Origin: Bradyrhizobium paxllaeri
GTDB lineage: Bacteria > Pseudomonadota > Alphaproteobacteria > Rhizobiales > Xanthobacteraceae
Direction of reading: 5' to 3'
DNA length: 64,000 nt
NCBI RefSeq assembly: GCF_001693515.2
Contig: NZ_CP042968.1
Location: 1,488,001-1,552,000, forward strand
Below are positions 25,468-34,924 of the stretch, piece after piece. Numbering within the stretch: the stretch's first letter is position 1; every line of letters starts with the position of its first letter. The notes below the pieces were generated by a model. That model was given only the letters and a program-made list of their open reading frames with translations. It did no database searches and was not told the origin of the DNA. A program made the translations under genes and the position numbers.

Positions 25468-26598
25468 ATGGCAACACCGCTATCAATTGCGATTATTGGC
25501 GCCGGCATGGGCGGGCTTGCGACTGCCGCAGCGCTGCGGCGGGTCGGCATCGATGTCACCGTCTACGAGCAGGCGACGCAGTTCGCGCGGATCGGGGCCG
25601 GCATCCAGATCGGCTGCAACGCCATGAAGGTGCTGCGCGAACTTGGGCTTGAAGGACGGTTGCGCGCACAATCCTTCTATCCGCGCTCCTGGAACAACCG
25701 CGACTGGCGCACCGGCGACGTCAAGTTCGACATGATCTTCGGCGAGAGCGCCGAACAAAAGTTTGGCGCGCCCTATCTCCTGGCGCATCGCGGCGATCTG
25801 CATGCGGCGCTCGCCAGCGCCGTTCCTGATCAATGCGTCAAGCTCAATCACAAGCTGATCGGCCTTGATGAGGCTGCCGAGGGCGTCCGGCTCGCCTTTG
25901 CCAATGGTGCGACCGCGACGGCCGACGCCGTGATCGGCGCCGACGGCATTCATTCGCTGGTAAGGGACATTCTGTTCGGAGCGTCGCCGGTCAGCTTTAC
26001 CGGGCGCATCGCCTATCGCACGACCTATCCCGCCACGCTGCTGGGAGGAGCAAAAATCGACGACTGCACCAAATGGTGGGGCGAGGACCGTCACATCGTC
26101 ATCTACTACGTCAAGCCGGACCGCAGCGAGATCTATCTCGTTACCAGCCAGCCGGAGCCGGAGTTCCGGATCGAGTCATGGTCGGCGAAGGGCGATGTCG
26201 TCGAATTGCGGAAGGCCTTTGTCGGCTTCCATAGCCAGGTCGAGAAGGTGCTGGCGGCATGTCCAGACGTGCACAAATGGGCGATCGTCGATCGCCATTC
26301 GCTGGAGCGATGGACGGATCGCAACGTCACGCTGCTCGGCGATGCCTGCCATCCGATGACGCCCTACATGGCGCAAGGCGCAGCGATGGCGATCGAGGAC
26401 GCCGCCGTTCTCTCGCGCTGTCTCGATGGCGTGGAACGGGAAGGCGTCGCGAATGCGTTTCGTCGCTTCGAGGCGACGCGCAAGGCGCGGACGGAACGTA
26501 TTCAATCGACCTCGCGCGCCAACACCTGGCTCAGCGGAAAGACCGATACCGACTGGGTGTATGGCTACGATGCCTGGACGGTTCCGCTGGTGGCGTAG
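25468..26598 (+). CDS. FAD monooxygenase, 6-hydroxynicotinate 3-monooxygenase-like
   Basis: 376 residues, a group A flavin hydroxylase: FAD-binding IAIIGAGMGGLATAAALRR near residue 7, DG motif VIGADGIHS near 155, and LLGDACHPMTPYMAQGA near 290 binding the flavin ribityl chain. The ending SRANTWLSGKTDTDWVYGYD closely follows the NicC type, which decarboxylates and hydroxylates 6-hydroxynicotinate to 2,5-dihydroxypyridine using NADH. No other nicotinate genes are nearby, so the substrate may differ. GGCAGGGATGGGAA precedes the ATG. Confidence 0.8.
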   Translation: MATPLSIAIIGAGMGGLATAAALRRVGIDVTVYEQATQFARIGAGIQIGCNAMKVLRELGLEGRLRAQSFYPRSWNNRDWRTGDVKFDMIFGESAEQKFGAPYLLAHRGDLHAALASAVPDQCVKLNHKLIGLDEAAEGVRLAFANGATATADAVIGADGIHSLVRDILFGASPVSFTGRIAYRTTYPATLLGGAKIDDCTKWWGEDRHIVIYYVKPDRSEIYLVTSQPEPEFRIESWSAKGDVVELRKAFVGFHSQVEKVLAACPDVHKWAIVDRHSLERWTDRNVTLLGDACHPMTPYMAQGAAMAIEDAAVLSRCLDGVEREGVANAFRRFEATRKARTERIQSTSRANTWLSGKTDTDWVYGYDAWTVPLVA

Positions 26599-26607
26599 AA
26601 TGCCGCG

Positions 26608-26835
26608 CTATCTTCGAGGCAGGTAAAGGAAGTGGTTACGCCGTTCGGCTTCGGCGAGGGCGCGCTGTGCCGCCGGCGTCAGGATTTTTACCGTCGCCGG
26701 CACCTCGACGATCTTGTCGCTACCCGTCCACACTCTGGCAAGCTCGCGCAGCCGCGAAACGAACACCCCAATATTCAGGACAAAATCGACCGCCCTGAGG
26801 AAGAAGGCCAAAATACCCCATACGATCTCGCTCAT
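26608..26835 (-). CDS. Small membrane-associated hypothetical protein
   Basis: 75 residues from MSEIVWGILAFFLRAVDFVL, giving one hydrophobic helix at about residues 4-27. A soluble tail follows (ILTPAAQRALAEAERRNHFL). It converges with the flavin monooxygenase, with 9 bp between stops. An ATG two codons upstream (26841) is an equal alternative. Not recognised beyond rhizobial hypotheticals. Confidence 0.55.
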   Translation of the reverse strand: MSEIVWGILAFFLRAVDFVLNIGVFVSRLRELARVWTGSDKIVEVPATVKILTPAAQRALAEAERRNHFLYLPRR

Positions 26836-27038
26836 CGGCAACTCTCGAGCCTGCGGGACATGGACGGTAGTCGCAACCGTCCGTGATCAGGTTCAGGTCG
26901 GCAGAGTGCCGCTCCCGCTGCCGTGGCGCGCCGCAGGTCGTACCGCGATGAACCCGACAGGTACGCGCCGCGACCAAGCAGGTCGAAAGGAGCGCGACAC
27001 GGCGTCAGGCGATGCGGTCGATCGCGCGGAATGATCCC

Positions 27039-27314
27039 ATGACGCTGTTCGACCGCCTGAGTTTCCGCACGATCGCGGCCCTCGTCGCCGCCGCCGGCAC
27101 AGTGTTCTGGATCTATACCTTCCATGTGCTCTACCCGCCCCCTGGCGGTGACGGCGGGTTTCATCTGATAGCTGTTCTTCTGCTTAGTGCGATCTTCGGA
27201 ATATTCTTTCTGCCGGCGTGGTTCCTCGTCGCCATCGGTCGGTTGCCGAAATTAGCCACCGCCTGGGGCCTGTGCGGCCTGATTACATTCGCGGTGATCT
27301 GGTTGGCACCCTGA
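27039..27314 (+). CDS. Small three-helix membrane protein
   Basis: 91 residues starting MTLFDRLSFRTIAALVAAAG. Three hydrophobic segments are visible: ALVAAAGTVFWIYTFHVLY, LIAVLLLSAIFGIFFLPAWF and WGLCGLITFAVIWLAP. The frame opens 9 codons earlier, but that part is polar and lacks a better ribosome binding site. Function unknown; converges with mobA. Confidence 0.6.
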   Translation: MTLFDRLSFRTIAALVAAAGTVFWIYTFHVLYPPPGGDGGFHLIAVLLLSAIFGIFFLPAWFLVAIGRLPKLATAWGLCGLITFAVIWLAP

Positions 27315-27340
27315 CGGAATTTCCGAAATCCTGGTTCTTC

Positions 27341-27967
27341 TCAGGCCTCCGGCGCCGCGTCCAGCGCTGCCAGCCGTTCGGCTTCCGCGATATCATCCAC
27401 CGTGTTTGCATTGAAGAAGGGATCGAGTGGCTCGGTCGGCCAGGATACGGTGGCGAGCTTGTAGCGCGCGGTCCAGCGGTCGATCTTCCTGATGTCCTCG
27501 ACGACAAGCGCATGGCGCAGCTCGTCGCGCAAGGCGATACTCCATAATCCGATGACCGGATGCGACTGGCCGCCGGAAGCGGCGACCGCGAGCTCAGCAT
27601 TTTCATCAATTAGCGCCTGATGCAGGCGCGAGGCCAGATCGCGCGGCAGGAACGGACAGTCCGCCGCTGCGCTCAATACCAGCGCCACGTCAGGCCGGTT
27701 CGCCGCCATCCAGTCGAGCGCTGCCAGGATGCCGGCGAGAGGGCCGGGGAAATCGGCGACGCCGTCGGCGATCACGGGCAGCCCAAACGCGGCAAAGCGC
27801 GCGGGATCGCCGTTGGCATTGAGGATCAATCCGTCGCATTGCGGCGCAAGCCGCGTAATGACGCGATCGAGGATGGTGCGGCCGGCGATCGTGCGCATCG
27901 GCTTGTCGCCGCCGCCCATTCGCCGCGCCAGGCCGCCGGCGAGCAGCACGCCGGGAATGTCAGTCAT
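27341..27967 (-). CDS. mobA: Molybdenum cofactor guanylyltransferase
   Basis: 208 residues. The N-terminal nucleotidyltransferase signature [19 protein letters not shown] is complete, followed by [22 protein letters not shown] and [15 protein letters not shown] (metal-binding Asp). MobA joins GMP to Moco to give the MGD form used by formate dehydrogenases of the DMSO-reductase family. ATG 27967 overlaps the fdhD stop by 8 bp, so the two are translationally coupled and serve the same enzyme. Upstream in-frame sequence is only shadow of fdhD. Confidence 0.9.
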   Translation of the reverse strand: MTDIPGVLLAGGLARRMGGGDKPMRTIAGRTILDRVITRLAPQCDGLILNANGDPARFAAFGLPVIADGVADFPGPLAGILAALDWMAANRPDVALVLSAAADCPFLPRDLASRLHQALIDENAELAVAASGGQSHPVIGLWSIALRDELRHALVVEDIRKIDRWTARYKLATVSWPTEPLDPFFNANTVDDIAEAERLAALDAAPEA

Positions 27968-28847
27968 CGCTTTCGCCCTTGCGCTTGTGCCGCGCGGATT
28001 CCTCCTCGACATAGTCGAGGTTCTGGTCGAACACGATCCGCTCCTGTCCCGACAGCGCAATGAAGCGCTTTCCGCGCGTACGGCCGACCAGCGTCAGTCC
28101 GACCTGCCGCGCCAGCTCGACACCCCAGGCCGTGAAGCCCGAGCGCGAGACCAGAATGGGAATGCCCATCCGCACCGTCTTGATCACCATTTCCGAGGTG
28201 AGGCGGCCGGTGGTGTAGAGGATCTTGTCGGCGGGATCGACGCCGTGGCGATAGATCCAGCCCGCGATCTTGTCGACCGCGTTGTGGCGGCCGACATCCT
28301 CGGTGTAGCAGACGGGCGTGCCTTCCTTGCACAGCACGCAGCCATGGATCGCGCCGGCCTCCAGATAGAGAGAGGGCATGGTGTTGATGGCACGCGTCAT
28401 CTCGTAGAGCCAGGAGGTGCGTAGTTCCGCCTTCGGCAGTGCAACGCTTTCCACGGCTTCGAGCAGGTCGCCGAACGCGGTGCCCTGCGCGCAGCCTGAA
28501 GTCTGCGTGCGCTTTTTCAGCTTGGCCTCGAAATTGGTATGGTGCTCGGTGCGCACCACGACCACCTGCAGGTCGTCGTGATATTCGACCTCGGTGACGA
28601 CGTCGTCGTATTTCAGCATGTTCTGGTTCAGGAGGTAGCCTAGCGCCAGATACTCCGGGTAGTCGCCGATCGTCATCATGGTGACGATCTCCTGCGCGTT
28701 CAGGTACAGCGTCAGCGGCCGCTCCACCGGCACCCGGATCTCGACCGCAGCGCCCGTCTGGTCGGTCCCGGCGACGCGCTCCGTCAGCCGCGGATCCTCG
28801 GGATTCGGCACGATCAGGGGGGCGGGGGCTTTTTCCATCTTCATCAT
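27960..28847 (-). CDS. fdhD: Formate dehydrogenase accessory sulfurtransferase FdhD
   Basis: 295 residues. The family core [33 protein letters not shown] and [16 protein letters not shown] is clear. FdhD passes sulfur from IscS to the Mo centre, which is needed for formate dehydrogenase activity. The sulfur-carrying loop, usually a CxxC near mid-protein, here reads [13 protein letters not shown] with one Cys; another pair, CVLC, lies in [12 protein letters not shown]. This is a divergent but recognisable subgroup. Start [10 protein letters not shown] at 28847; no strong ribosome binding site. Overlaps mobA. Confidence 0.88.
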   Translation of the reverse strand: MMKMEKAPAPLIVPNPEDPRLTERVAGTDQTGAAVEIRVPVERPLTLYLNAQEIVTMMTIGDYPEYLALGYLLNQNMLKYDDVVTEVEYHDDLQVVVVRTEHHTNFEAKLKKRTQTSGCAQGTAFGDLLEAVESVALPKAELRTSWLYEMTRAINTMPSLYLEAGAIHGCVLCKEGTPVCYTEDVGRHNAVDKIAGWIYRHGVDPADKILYTTGRLTSEMVIKTVRMGIPILVSRSGFTAWGVELARQVGLTLVGRTRGKRFIALSGQERIVFDQNLDYVEEESARHKRKGESDD

Positions 28848-28921
28848 AGGACGCAGGTTAGCATGACAAGGGCTTCCAGCCGATATAAAGCATTTCCGGA
28901 GATGAACAATGCGGCCACCAG

Positions 28922-29039
28922 CCGTCATTGCGAGCGAAGCGACTTGTCCGCCGTAGCTCACCGAGCGAAGGCGGAAGCAATCCATAGTGCCGCGAATGAA
29001 GCGTGGATTGCTTCGTCGCTTCGCTCCTCGCAATGACGG
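28922..29039. repeat. REP-type palindrome, copy 1
   Basis: Outer arms CCGTCATTGCGAG...CTCGCAATGACGG, with inner GAAGCAATCCAT and ATGGATTGCTTC-type arms, enclosing a variable centre. Same family as copies at 51036-51120 and 60429-60547. This copy has an extra segment (about 28945-28970) in its left arm. It lies between divergent fdhD and mobB. Confidence 0.85.
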
Positions 29040-29061
29040 TGGGGGCCGCCGGGAGAACGCA

Positions 29062-29589
29062 ATGAAGGTAATAGGCCTCGCGGGATGGAGCGGCGCCGGC
29101 AAGACCACCTTGCTGACGCGGGCGATTCCGCAATTTTCAAAACAGGGGCTGCGCGTCTCCGTGATCAAGCACGCCCATCATGCCTTCGATGTCGACGTGC
29201 CCGGCAAGGATTCCTGGCGGCACCGCGAGGCCGGCGCGGCCGAAGTTCTGGTGTCGTCCGGCCGGCGCTGGGCCCTGATGCATGAGCTGCGCGGCGCGCA
29301 TGAGCCGCGACTGCCGGAACTGCTGGCGAAGATGTCGGAGGTCGATCTCGTCGTCGTCGAGGGCTTCAAGCGCGAGCCGCATCGCAAGATCGAGGTCCAT
29401 CGCGCCGCGAATGAGAAGCCGCTGCTGTTCCCCGACGATCCCGGCATTGTCGGCATCGCCACCGATACGGCGGTTGAAACCAGGCTGCCGACTGCCCATC
29501 TCGACGATATCGAGGCCGTGGCGGCGATGATGTTGCGGTCCGCAATCTCGCTCGAAGACCTGCTGGCGAAATGCGAAGCTGAGGGCTGA
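29062..29589 (+). CDS. mobB: Molybdopterin-guanine dinucleotide biosynthesis protein B
   Basis: 175 residues. P-loop GWSGAGKTTLL near residue 8, then VSVIKHAHHAFDVDVPGKDS and VVVEGFKREPHRKIEVHR, all MobB hallmarks. MobB binds GTP and assists MobA but is not essential in E. coli. ATG 29062 follows GGGAGAACGCA. It is 8 bp upstream of moeA, so the two form an operon, divergent from fdhD-mobA across a REP palindrome. Confidence 0.92.
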   Translation: MKVIGLAGWSGAGKTTLLTRAIPQFSKQGLRVSVIKHAHHAFDVDVPGKDSWRHREAGAAEVLVSSGRRWALMHELRGAHEPRLPELLAKMSEVDLVVVEGFKREPHRKIEVHRAANEKPLLFPDDPGIVGIATDTAVETRLPTAHLDDIEAVAAMMLRSAISLEDLLAKCEAEG

Positions 29590-29597
29590 TCAGGCAC

Positions 29598-30851
29598 ATG
29601 GCGCAGTTGTCCGACGATTGCTTTGCCTTCGGCGGCCCGATGATGTCGGTCGATGAGGCCGTGGGTCTCATTGCCACGCGCGTGACCCCGGTGGTGGATG
29701 TCGAGAGGGTCGCGCTCGCCCGCGCCGATGGCCGCATTCTCGCGCACGAAATTTTGGCGCCGCTGCCGCTGCCGCCCTTCACCAATTCCGCCGTCGATGG
29801 CTATGCGGTTTCGAGCCGTGACTTGCCGCAGAAGGACGAGCAGGCGTTTGTCGTTACCGGCCGCGTCCAGGCGGGCAGCGCTGCATCTGCGCCGCTCAAG
29901 CCGGGGCATGCAATGCGCATCTTCACCGGCGCGCCGATGCCTGAAGGCGCCGATACCGTGTTCATGCAGGAGGACGTGCGCGTCGACGGCGACAAGGTCG
30001 TGCTTCCCGCGGGCCTCAAGCCCGGCGCCAATGTGCGTCCCGCGGGTGAGGACATCGCCAAGGGCTTTGCGGCGCTGCAGGCCGGCCAGCGGCTGCGGCC
30101 GCAGGATGTCGCGCTTGCCGCGGCCTTCGGCCTGACCGGGCTCGATGTCGTCAGGCGCCTGCGCGTCGCCGTATTCTCCACCGGCAACGAGATCGCTTCG
30201 CCCGGCGAAGCGCGCGCCGCGGCGCAATTGTTCGATTCCAACCGCTTCATGCTGATGGCGATGCTGTCGCGGCTCGGCTGCGAGGTCAGCGATCTCGGCA
30301 TCATCAGGGATGATCGCACCTCGCTGGCGCGCGCGCTGCAGGAGGTTGCCGGCAATCATGATCTGATCCTCACCACCGGCGGCGTTTCGACCGGCGAGGA
30401 GGATCACGTCAAGGCGAGCGTCGAAAGTGTCGGCCGGCTGGTGCTGTGGCGGATGGCGATCAAGCCGGGACGCCCCGTCGCGATGGGCATCATCAACGGC
30501 ACCCCGTTCATCGGATTGCCCGGCAATCCGGTGGCGAGTTTTGTCACCTTCGTTCACGTGGTGCGGCCGACCATTCTGGCGCTATCGGGCGCGCGGCCGG
30601 AGCCGCTGCTGCCGATGCCGGTTCGCGCCGCCTTCGGCTACAAGAAAAAGATCTCGCGCCGCGAATATGTCCGCGTCAGCTTGCGGAAGGCCTCCGACGG
30701 CGCGCTCGAAGCGGTGAAGTTTCCGCGCGAGGGCGCGGGTCTGTTGTCGTCGCTGGTCGATACCGACGGCTTGGTCGAACTCGGCGAACAGGTGACGCTG
30801 GTCGAGCCCGGCCAGACGGTTGGGTTCCTGTCCTATGCAGGTCTGATGTAG
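29598..30851 (+). CDS. moeA: Molybdopterin molybdenumtransferase MoeA
   Basis: 417 residues, the standard length. Domain motifs are intact: LPPFTNSAVDGYAVSSRDL (catalytic Asp/Tyr region), VFSTGNEIASPGE, ILTTGGVSTGEEDHVK and GLPGNPVASFVTF. It inserts molybdate into molybdopterin-AMP. This is the canonical copy among three MoeA-type genes here. It is co-transcribed with mobB. Confidence 0.93.
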   Translation: MAQLSDDCFAFGGPMMSVDEAVGLIATRVTPVVDVERVALARADGRILAHEILAPLPLPPFTNSAVDGYAVSSRDLPQKDEQAFVVTGRVQAGSAASAPLKPGHAMRIFTGAPMPEGADTVFMQEDVRVDGDKVVLPAGLKPGANVRPAGEDIAKGFAALQAGQRLRPQDVALAAAFGLTGLDVVRRLRVAVFSTGNEIASPGEARAAAQLFDSNRFMLMAMLSRLGCEVSDLGIIRDDRTSLARALQEVAGNHDLILTTGGVSTGEEDHVKASVESVGRLVLWRMAIKPGRPVAMGIINGTPFIGLPGNPVASFVTFVHVVRPTILALSGARPEPLLPMPVRAAFGYKKKISRREYVRVSLRKASDGALEAVKFPREGAGLLSSLVDTDGLVELGEQVTLVEPGQTVGFLSYAGLM

Positions 30852-30855
30852 GGCC

Positions 30856-30950
30856 GTAGGGCGGGCAAAGGCGCGTTTGCGCCGTGCCCACCACGCATCT
30901 CTCTAGGCTCGAATGAAAATAGTGGGCATGCTTCGCTTTGCCCACCCTAC
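30856..30950. repeat. Palindromic intergenic repeat, GTAGGG...CCCTAC type
   Basis: Left arm GTAGGGCGGGCAAAG (30856) and right arm CTTTGCCCACCCTAC (to 30950) are inverted, with extra arms GTGCCCAC and GTGGGCA inside. This unit is common in Bradyrhizobium intergenic DNA. It could also act as the moeA terminator, starting 5 bp after its stop. Confidence 0.7.
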
Positions 30951-30994
30951 AGACCTAAGTTGACGATGCAGGCTCGCTTCGCCATGGTCGATGC

Positions 30995-31222
30995 ATGAGC
31001 ACTACAAAACTCGATCTCGCCGGCCTGAAATGTCCGCTGCCGGCGCTGAAGACGCGCAAGGCGCTGAAGACGCTGCCGCCCGGCGACAGGCTGGAAGTGC
31101 TCTGCACCGATCCGCTGTCGGTGATCGATATCCCGAACCTCATCCGCGAGACCGGCGACAAGGTCGAAATCACCGAGCGCAGCCAGGACCGCATTGTTTT
31201 TCTGATAGAAAAAGCAAATTGA
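30995..31222 (+). CDS. TusA-family sulfur carrier protein
   Basis: 75 residues with the invariant CPxP motif at residue 13 in LAGLKCPLPALKTRKALK and the typical SVIDIPNLIRETGDKVEI second half. TusA-type proteins carry sulfur as a Cys persulfide, for tRNA thiolation or, in several bacteria, toward molybdoenzyme maturation. Its position between the Moco genes and the formate system suggests it feeds FdhD or Moco maturation. The name tusA is not certain because paralogues (YeeD, SirA) share the motif. Confidence 0.87.
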   Translation: MSTTKLDLAGLKCPLPALKTRKALKTLPPGDRLEVLCTDPLSVIDIPNLIRETGDKVEITERSQDRIVFLIEKAN

Positions 31223-31330
31223 CCGATAGAAAAGGCGAATGCCTGAGCGGTAAAGTCGCCCGCGTCAATTAGACGACTTCACTACGGCGCGTGATTGCCG
31301 GGTGCGACAATCGGACCTACAACTCCCGGC

Positions 31331-32761
31331 ATGAATCTCCCGACATCGAAGGCGAGTGCAGCGATATCCCCTGCGGCAGAACCCGCGGCCAAGTCAGGCA
31401 AATCGGCCGGCGGCCCCGAGTTCAGCGCGCTGGCGCAGGCCTCGATCCTGATCGTCGATGACGAGCCCGGGATGCGCAATTTTCTGGTGCGCACCCTGGG
31501 GCCGCGCTGCAAGCATGTGGAAGAGGCCGCCGATACCGACGAAGCCTCGCGCAAGCTCGACAAGAGCCGGTTCGACGTCGTCATCCTCGACAACATCATG
31601 CCGGGCAAGAACGGTGTCGACTGGCTGGCCGAGCAGCGGGCCGTCGGCTTTTTCGCCGATGCCATCCTGATCACGGCCTATGCCGATCTCGACACCGCGA
31701 TCCAGGCGCTACGCGCCGGTGCGGTCGATTTCGTGCTGAAGCCGTTTCGCTCGAACCAGATATTGAATGCGGTGGCGCGCTGCCTCGACCGTGTCAGGCT
31801 GCAGCGCGAGAATTACGTCTTGCGCTATGCGCTGCGCGCGTCCTCCGATCGCACCTTCCTGCGTGATAACCTGATCGGGGAATCGCCGGCGACCCGCAGC
31901 GTGCGGGAAACCATTGCCCGCGTCGCCCGCCTGCCGACATCGATTCTGCTCACCGGCGAATCCGGTACCGGCAAGGAAGTCGCCGCGCGCTCGATTCACT
32001 CGCTGTCCGACCGCGCCGACAAGCCGTTCGTGCCGGTGAACTGCGCAGCGATTCCCCCTGAAATGATCGAGGGCGAGCTGTTCGGCCACATCAAGGGCGC
32101 CTTCACCGGTGCCGACAGCGGCCGCGAAGGCCTGTTCCTCTATGCCCATGGCGGCACGCTGTTCCTCGATGAGATCGGCGAACTGCCGCTGCCGATGCAG
32201 AGCAAGCTGCTCCGCGTGTTGGAAGACCGCCGCGTGCGTCCCGTCGGCTCCGAGCGCGAAGTGCCGGTCGATCTTCGCTTCATCTTTGCGACCAATGCCG
32301 ATCTGCAGAAGGAAGTGGAGAGGGGACGCTTCCGCGCGGATCTGTATTACCGCCTCAACGTCATGCAGATTCATCTGCCGCTGTTGAAGGACCGCGGCGA
32401 CGACGTGCAGGAGCTCGCCACCATCTTCATGAGCAAGCTCTCGATGCAACTGGGCATGCCGCCGGTTCCGATCGACAACTCGGTGCGGGCCGCGCTGGCG
32501 AGTTACGACTGGCCGGGCAATGTGCGCGAGTTGCGCAATCTGATCGAGCGCACCTTGATCCTCGGCGCGTTCCCGGACGATTTCGCCGGACCGCAGCGCA
32601 ACGACGGGCAGGCTGCCAGCGCCGACAGTCTCGCGGATCTGGAGCGCCGGCATATTCTTTCGGTGCTGAAGGAGACCGGCGGCAACCGCGAGGAAGCCGC
32701 GCGGCGGCTCGGGGTTTCGCGCAAGACCATCGATCGCAAACTTGCGTTATGGAATGGCTGA
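31331..32761 (+). CDS. Sigma-54-dependent response regulator (NtrC family)
   Basis: 476 residues. The receiver domain (about 36-150) has phosphoacceptor Asp87 in [13 protein letters not shown]. The AAA+ domain carries Walker A GESGTGKE, the sigma-54 contact loop GAFTGAD, and [19 protein letters not shown]. The C-terminal Fis-type HTH reads [19 protein letters not shown]. When phosphorylated it should activate promoters of the -24/-12 class. ATG 31331 is chosen over a TTG at 31295. It overlaps the histidine kinase by 8 bp, so they form a couple. Targets probably include the MFS carrier downstream, see the operator and promoter entries. Confidence 0.92.
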   Translation: MNLPTSKASAAISPAAEPAAKSGKSAGGPEFSALAQASILIVDDEPGMRNFLVRTLGPRCKHVEEAADTDEASRKLDKSRFDVVILDNIMPGKNGVDWLAEQRAVGFFADAILITAYADLDTAIQALRAGAVDFVLKPFRSNQILNAVARCLDRVRLQRENYVLRYALRASSDRTFLRDNLIGESPATRSVRETIARVARLPTSILLTGESGTGKEVAARSIHSLSDRADKPFVPVNCAAIPPEMIEGELFGHIKGAFTGADSGREGLFLYAHGGTLFLDEIGELPLPMQSKLLRVLEDRRVRPVGSEREVPVDLRFIFATNADLQKEVERGRFRADLYYRLNVMQIHLPLLKDRGDDVQELATIFMSKLSMQLGMPPVPIDNSVRAALASYDWPGNVRELRNLIERTLILGAFPDDFAGPQRNDGQAASADSLADLERRHILSVLKETGGNREEAARRLGVSRKTIDRKLALWNG

Positions 32762-34778
32762 CCGGGCAGGCAGCATCGACGCGCCGGTGCGCGGGCAATC
32801 CGTCCGCTTCCGGCTGCTTGCCATCGCGCTGCTGCCGATGTTGGTCATCCTGCCGCTTCTGCTCGGCGTTGCCATCTATCGCTGGAACGCGCGCTTCGAC
32901 GCCACGCTGATTTCGAAGGTGAATGGTGATCTCACCATCGCTCACCAATATCTGGCCCGTATTCTGGAAAAGACCGGTGTTCAGATCCGCGGGCTCAGTC
33001 TCTCGTTCCGCTTCCGCGAGGTGGAAGAGCGTGAAACCCTCGCCGCCGTGGTGGAGTTGCTCGAACAGTCCCGCAAGGAAATCGGTCTCGACTTTCTCTA
33101 TCTGGTGGACGCCGGTGGAAAGGTCGTCGCCTCGTCACCCCCGCTCAAGGGCGCGCCAAGGGCCGACTGGCCGATCATCAGGTCGGCATTGTCAGGCGAG
33201 GCCATGTCGACGGGTATCGACATCTTCACCAACGACGAACTTGCGTCGATCTCGCCTGTTCTCGCCGAGCGCGCGCGTCTCGATCTGGTGCCGACGCCCA
33301 ACGCAGTGCCGACCGATCGCAGTACGGAAACAAGCGGCATGGTGGTGCATGCTGCTGCCCGCGCAACGGCTCCCGGAGGCGGGCCGGCCGCGCTGGTTGG
33401 TGGAATCCTGCTGAACCAGAATCTCGAATTCATCGATACGATCAACGACCTCGTCTATCGCGAGGCGAGCCTGCCGGAGGGCAGCCAGGGCACGGCAACG
33501 CTGTTTCTCGACGACGTGCGGATATCGACCAATGTCCGCCTGTTCGAGGGACGGCGCGCGCTCGGAACGCGGGTGTCGGCGGCGGTCCGCTCCGCGGTCC
33601 TGGGGGAAGGGCGTACCTGGCTGGACAGCGCCTTCGTCGTCAACGACTGGTACATCTCGGCCTATGAGCCGCTGGTCGACACCTATGGCAAGCGCGTCGG
33701 CATGCTCTATGTCGGCTTCCTGCAGAAGCCGTTCAACGACGCCAAGTTCGAGACGCTGCTGATCATCGCGCTTGCGTTCATCGTGATCACGGCGGCGACC
33801 GTGCCGATCTTCCTGCGCTGGGCGCAGTCGATATTCATGCCGCTCGAACGCGTTACGGCGACGATCGGCGAGGTGGAGAGCGGCAACCTGTCCGCCCGCA
33901 CCAAACTGCCGGTGTCGGGTGATGAGATCGGCCGCGTGGCGTTCCAACTCGATACCCTGCTCGACCAGGTCCAGGAGCGCGACCGGCAATTGCGCGAGTG
34001 GAACGAGGAGTTGAACACGCGGGTACGCGAGCGAACGAAGGATCTCGAGCATGCCAATCTAAAGCTGGAGGCAACCACCAAGCAGCTCATCATGTCCGAA
34101 AAGCTCGCCGCCATCGGCGAGATCACCGCGGGCGTGGCGCATGAGATCAACAATCCCATCGCGGTGATGCAGGGCAATCTCGACGTCATCCGCAGCGTGA
34201 TCGGCGCCGACGTCGATAAGGCCAAGGTCGAGTTCCGGCTATTGGATGAGCAGATCCACCGCATCAGCCAGATCGTCATGAAACTTCTGCAGTTCGCCCG
34301 GCCGGAGGAATATGCCGGCTATATCGAGCGCCATGCGCCGGGAAGCGTCGTGCTGGATTGCCTGCCGCTGGTCCAGCATCTTCTGAACAAGACGGAAATC
34401 AGCGTGGTGCGGGAAGATCGCGCGAGCCGCCTGGTCCTGATGAACCGCACCGAATTGCAGCAGGTCGTGATCAACCTGATCGTCAACGCCATCCATGCCA
34501 TGCCGGACGGCGGCACATTGACTCTCCGCTCCTTCGACGCCGATCGCGATGGGAACCCGGGTATTGCAATCGAAGTGGCCGACACCGGCATCGGCATGAG
34601 CGCTGAAGTCATGGAGAAGGTGTTCGATCCCTTCTTCACATCCAAGCGTCGCGAAGGCACCGGCCTCGGCCTGTCGATCAGCCAGACGCTGGTGAAGCGC
34701 CAGCGTGGGCAGATTACCGTGGAGAGCGCGGTTGACGCGGGGAGCACTTTCCGCGTGTGGCTGCCGGAGGCGAGCTGA
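32754..34778 (+). CDS. Membrane sensor histidine kinase
   Basis: 674 residues. Topology: TM1 near 20-40, a large periplasmic Cache-like sensor (about 45-330) with GTATLFLDDVRISTNV and SAFVVNDWYISAYEPLVD, TM2 near 335-355, a HAMP segment (VTATIGEVESGNLSARTKLP), coiled coil, then H-box GVAHEINNPIAVMQ with His463, and an ATPase domain with DTGIGM and GTGLGLS. It is close to the C4-dicarboxylate/oxalate-type sensors with double Cache folds. ATG 32754 overlaps the regulator stop; a TTG four codons earlier is possible. Likely ligand: a small organic acid, inferred from the neighbouring carrier. Confidence 0.9.
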   Translation: MADRAGSIDAPVRGQSVRFRLLAIALLPMLVILPLLLGVAIYRWNARFDATLISKVNGDLTIAHQYLARILEKTGVQIRGLSLSFRFREVEERETLAAVVELLEQSRKEIGLDFLYLVDAGGKVVASSPPLKGAPRADWPIIRSALSGEAMSTGIDIFTNDELASISPVLAERARLDLVPTPNAVPTDRSTETSGMVVHAAARATAPGGGPAALVGGILLNQNLEFIDTINDLVYREASLPEGSQGTATLFLDDVRISTNVRLFEGRRALGTRVSAAVRSAVLGEGRTWLDSAFVVNDWYISAYEPLVDTYGKRVGMLYVGFLQKPFNDAKFETLLIIALAFIVITAATVPIFLRWAQSIFMPLERVTATIGEVESGNLSARTKLPVSGDEIGRVAFQLDTLLDQVQERDRQLREWNEELNTRVRERTKDLEHANLKLEATTKQLIMSEKLAAIGEITAGVAHEINNPIAVMQGNLDVIRSVIGADVDKAKVEFRLLDEQIHRISQIVMKLLQFARPEEYAGYIERHAPGSVVLDCLPLVQHLLNKTEISVVREDRASRLVLMNRTELQQVVINLIVNAIHAMPDGGTLTLRSFDADRDGNPGIAIEVADTGIGMSAEVMEKVFDPFFTSKRREGTGLGLSISQTLVKRQRGQITVESAVDAGSTFRVWLPEAS

Positions 34779-34817
34779 CCGGACATTTTGTCCGGCAACG
34801 ATCAGGACATTTTGTCC
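34779..34817 (+). promoter_or_regulatory. Two operator repeats, probable upstream activating sites
   Basis: GGACATTTTGTCC occurs at 34781-34793 and again at 34805-34817, 24 bp apart centre to centre. Each is a dyad (GGACA-N3-TGTCC); the first extends to CCGGACATTTTGTCCGG. They lie about 53-90 bp upstream of the -24 element, where NtrC-type activators bind. The likely binder is the regulator encoded at 31331. Confidence 0.75.
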
Positions 34818-34869
34818 GTGGATGCCAACACCATCCTGCTAAGTGATTGATTTTCTGTATCGCGCCATT

Positions 34870-34885
34870 TGGCACGTCGATTGCT
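34870..34885 (+). promoter_or_regulatory. Sigma-54 promoter of the MFS carrier
   Basis: TGGCACGTCGATTGCT matches the consensus TGGCAC-N5-TTGCW at every fixed position, with GG and GC exactly 10 bp apart. A transcript from it would start near 34897 and carry a leader of about 245 bases before the carrier start at 35141. Confidence 0.88.
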
Positions 34886-34924
34886 GTCTTCTGACTCAAG
34901 AAGTCTGAGTGGGGAGGGGGCGCG

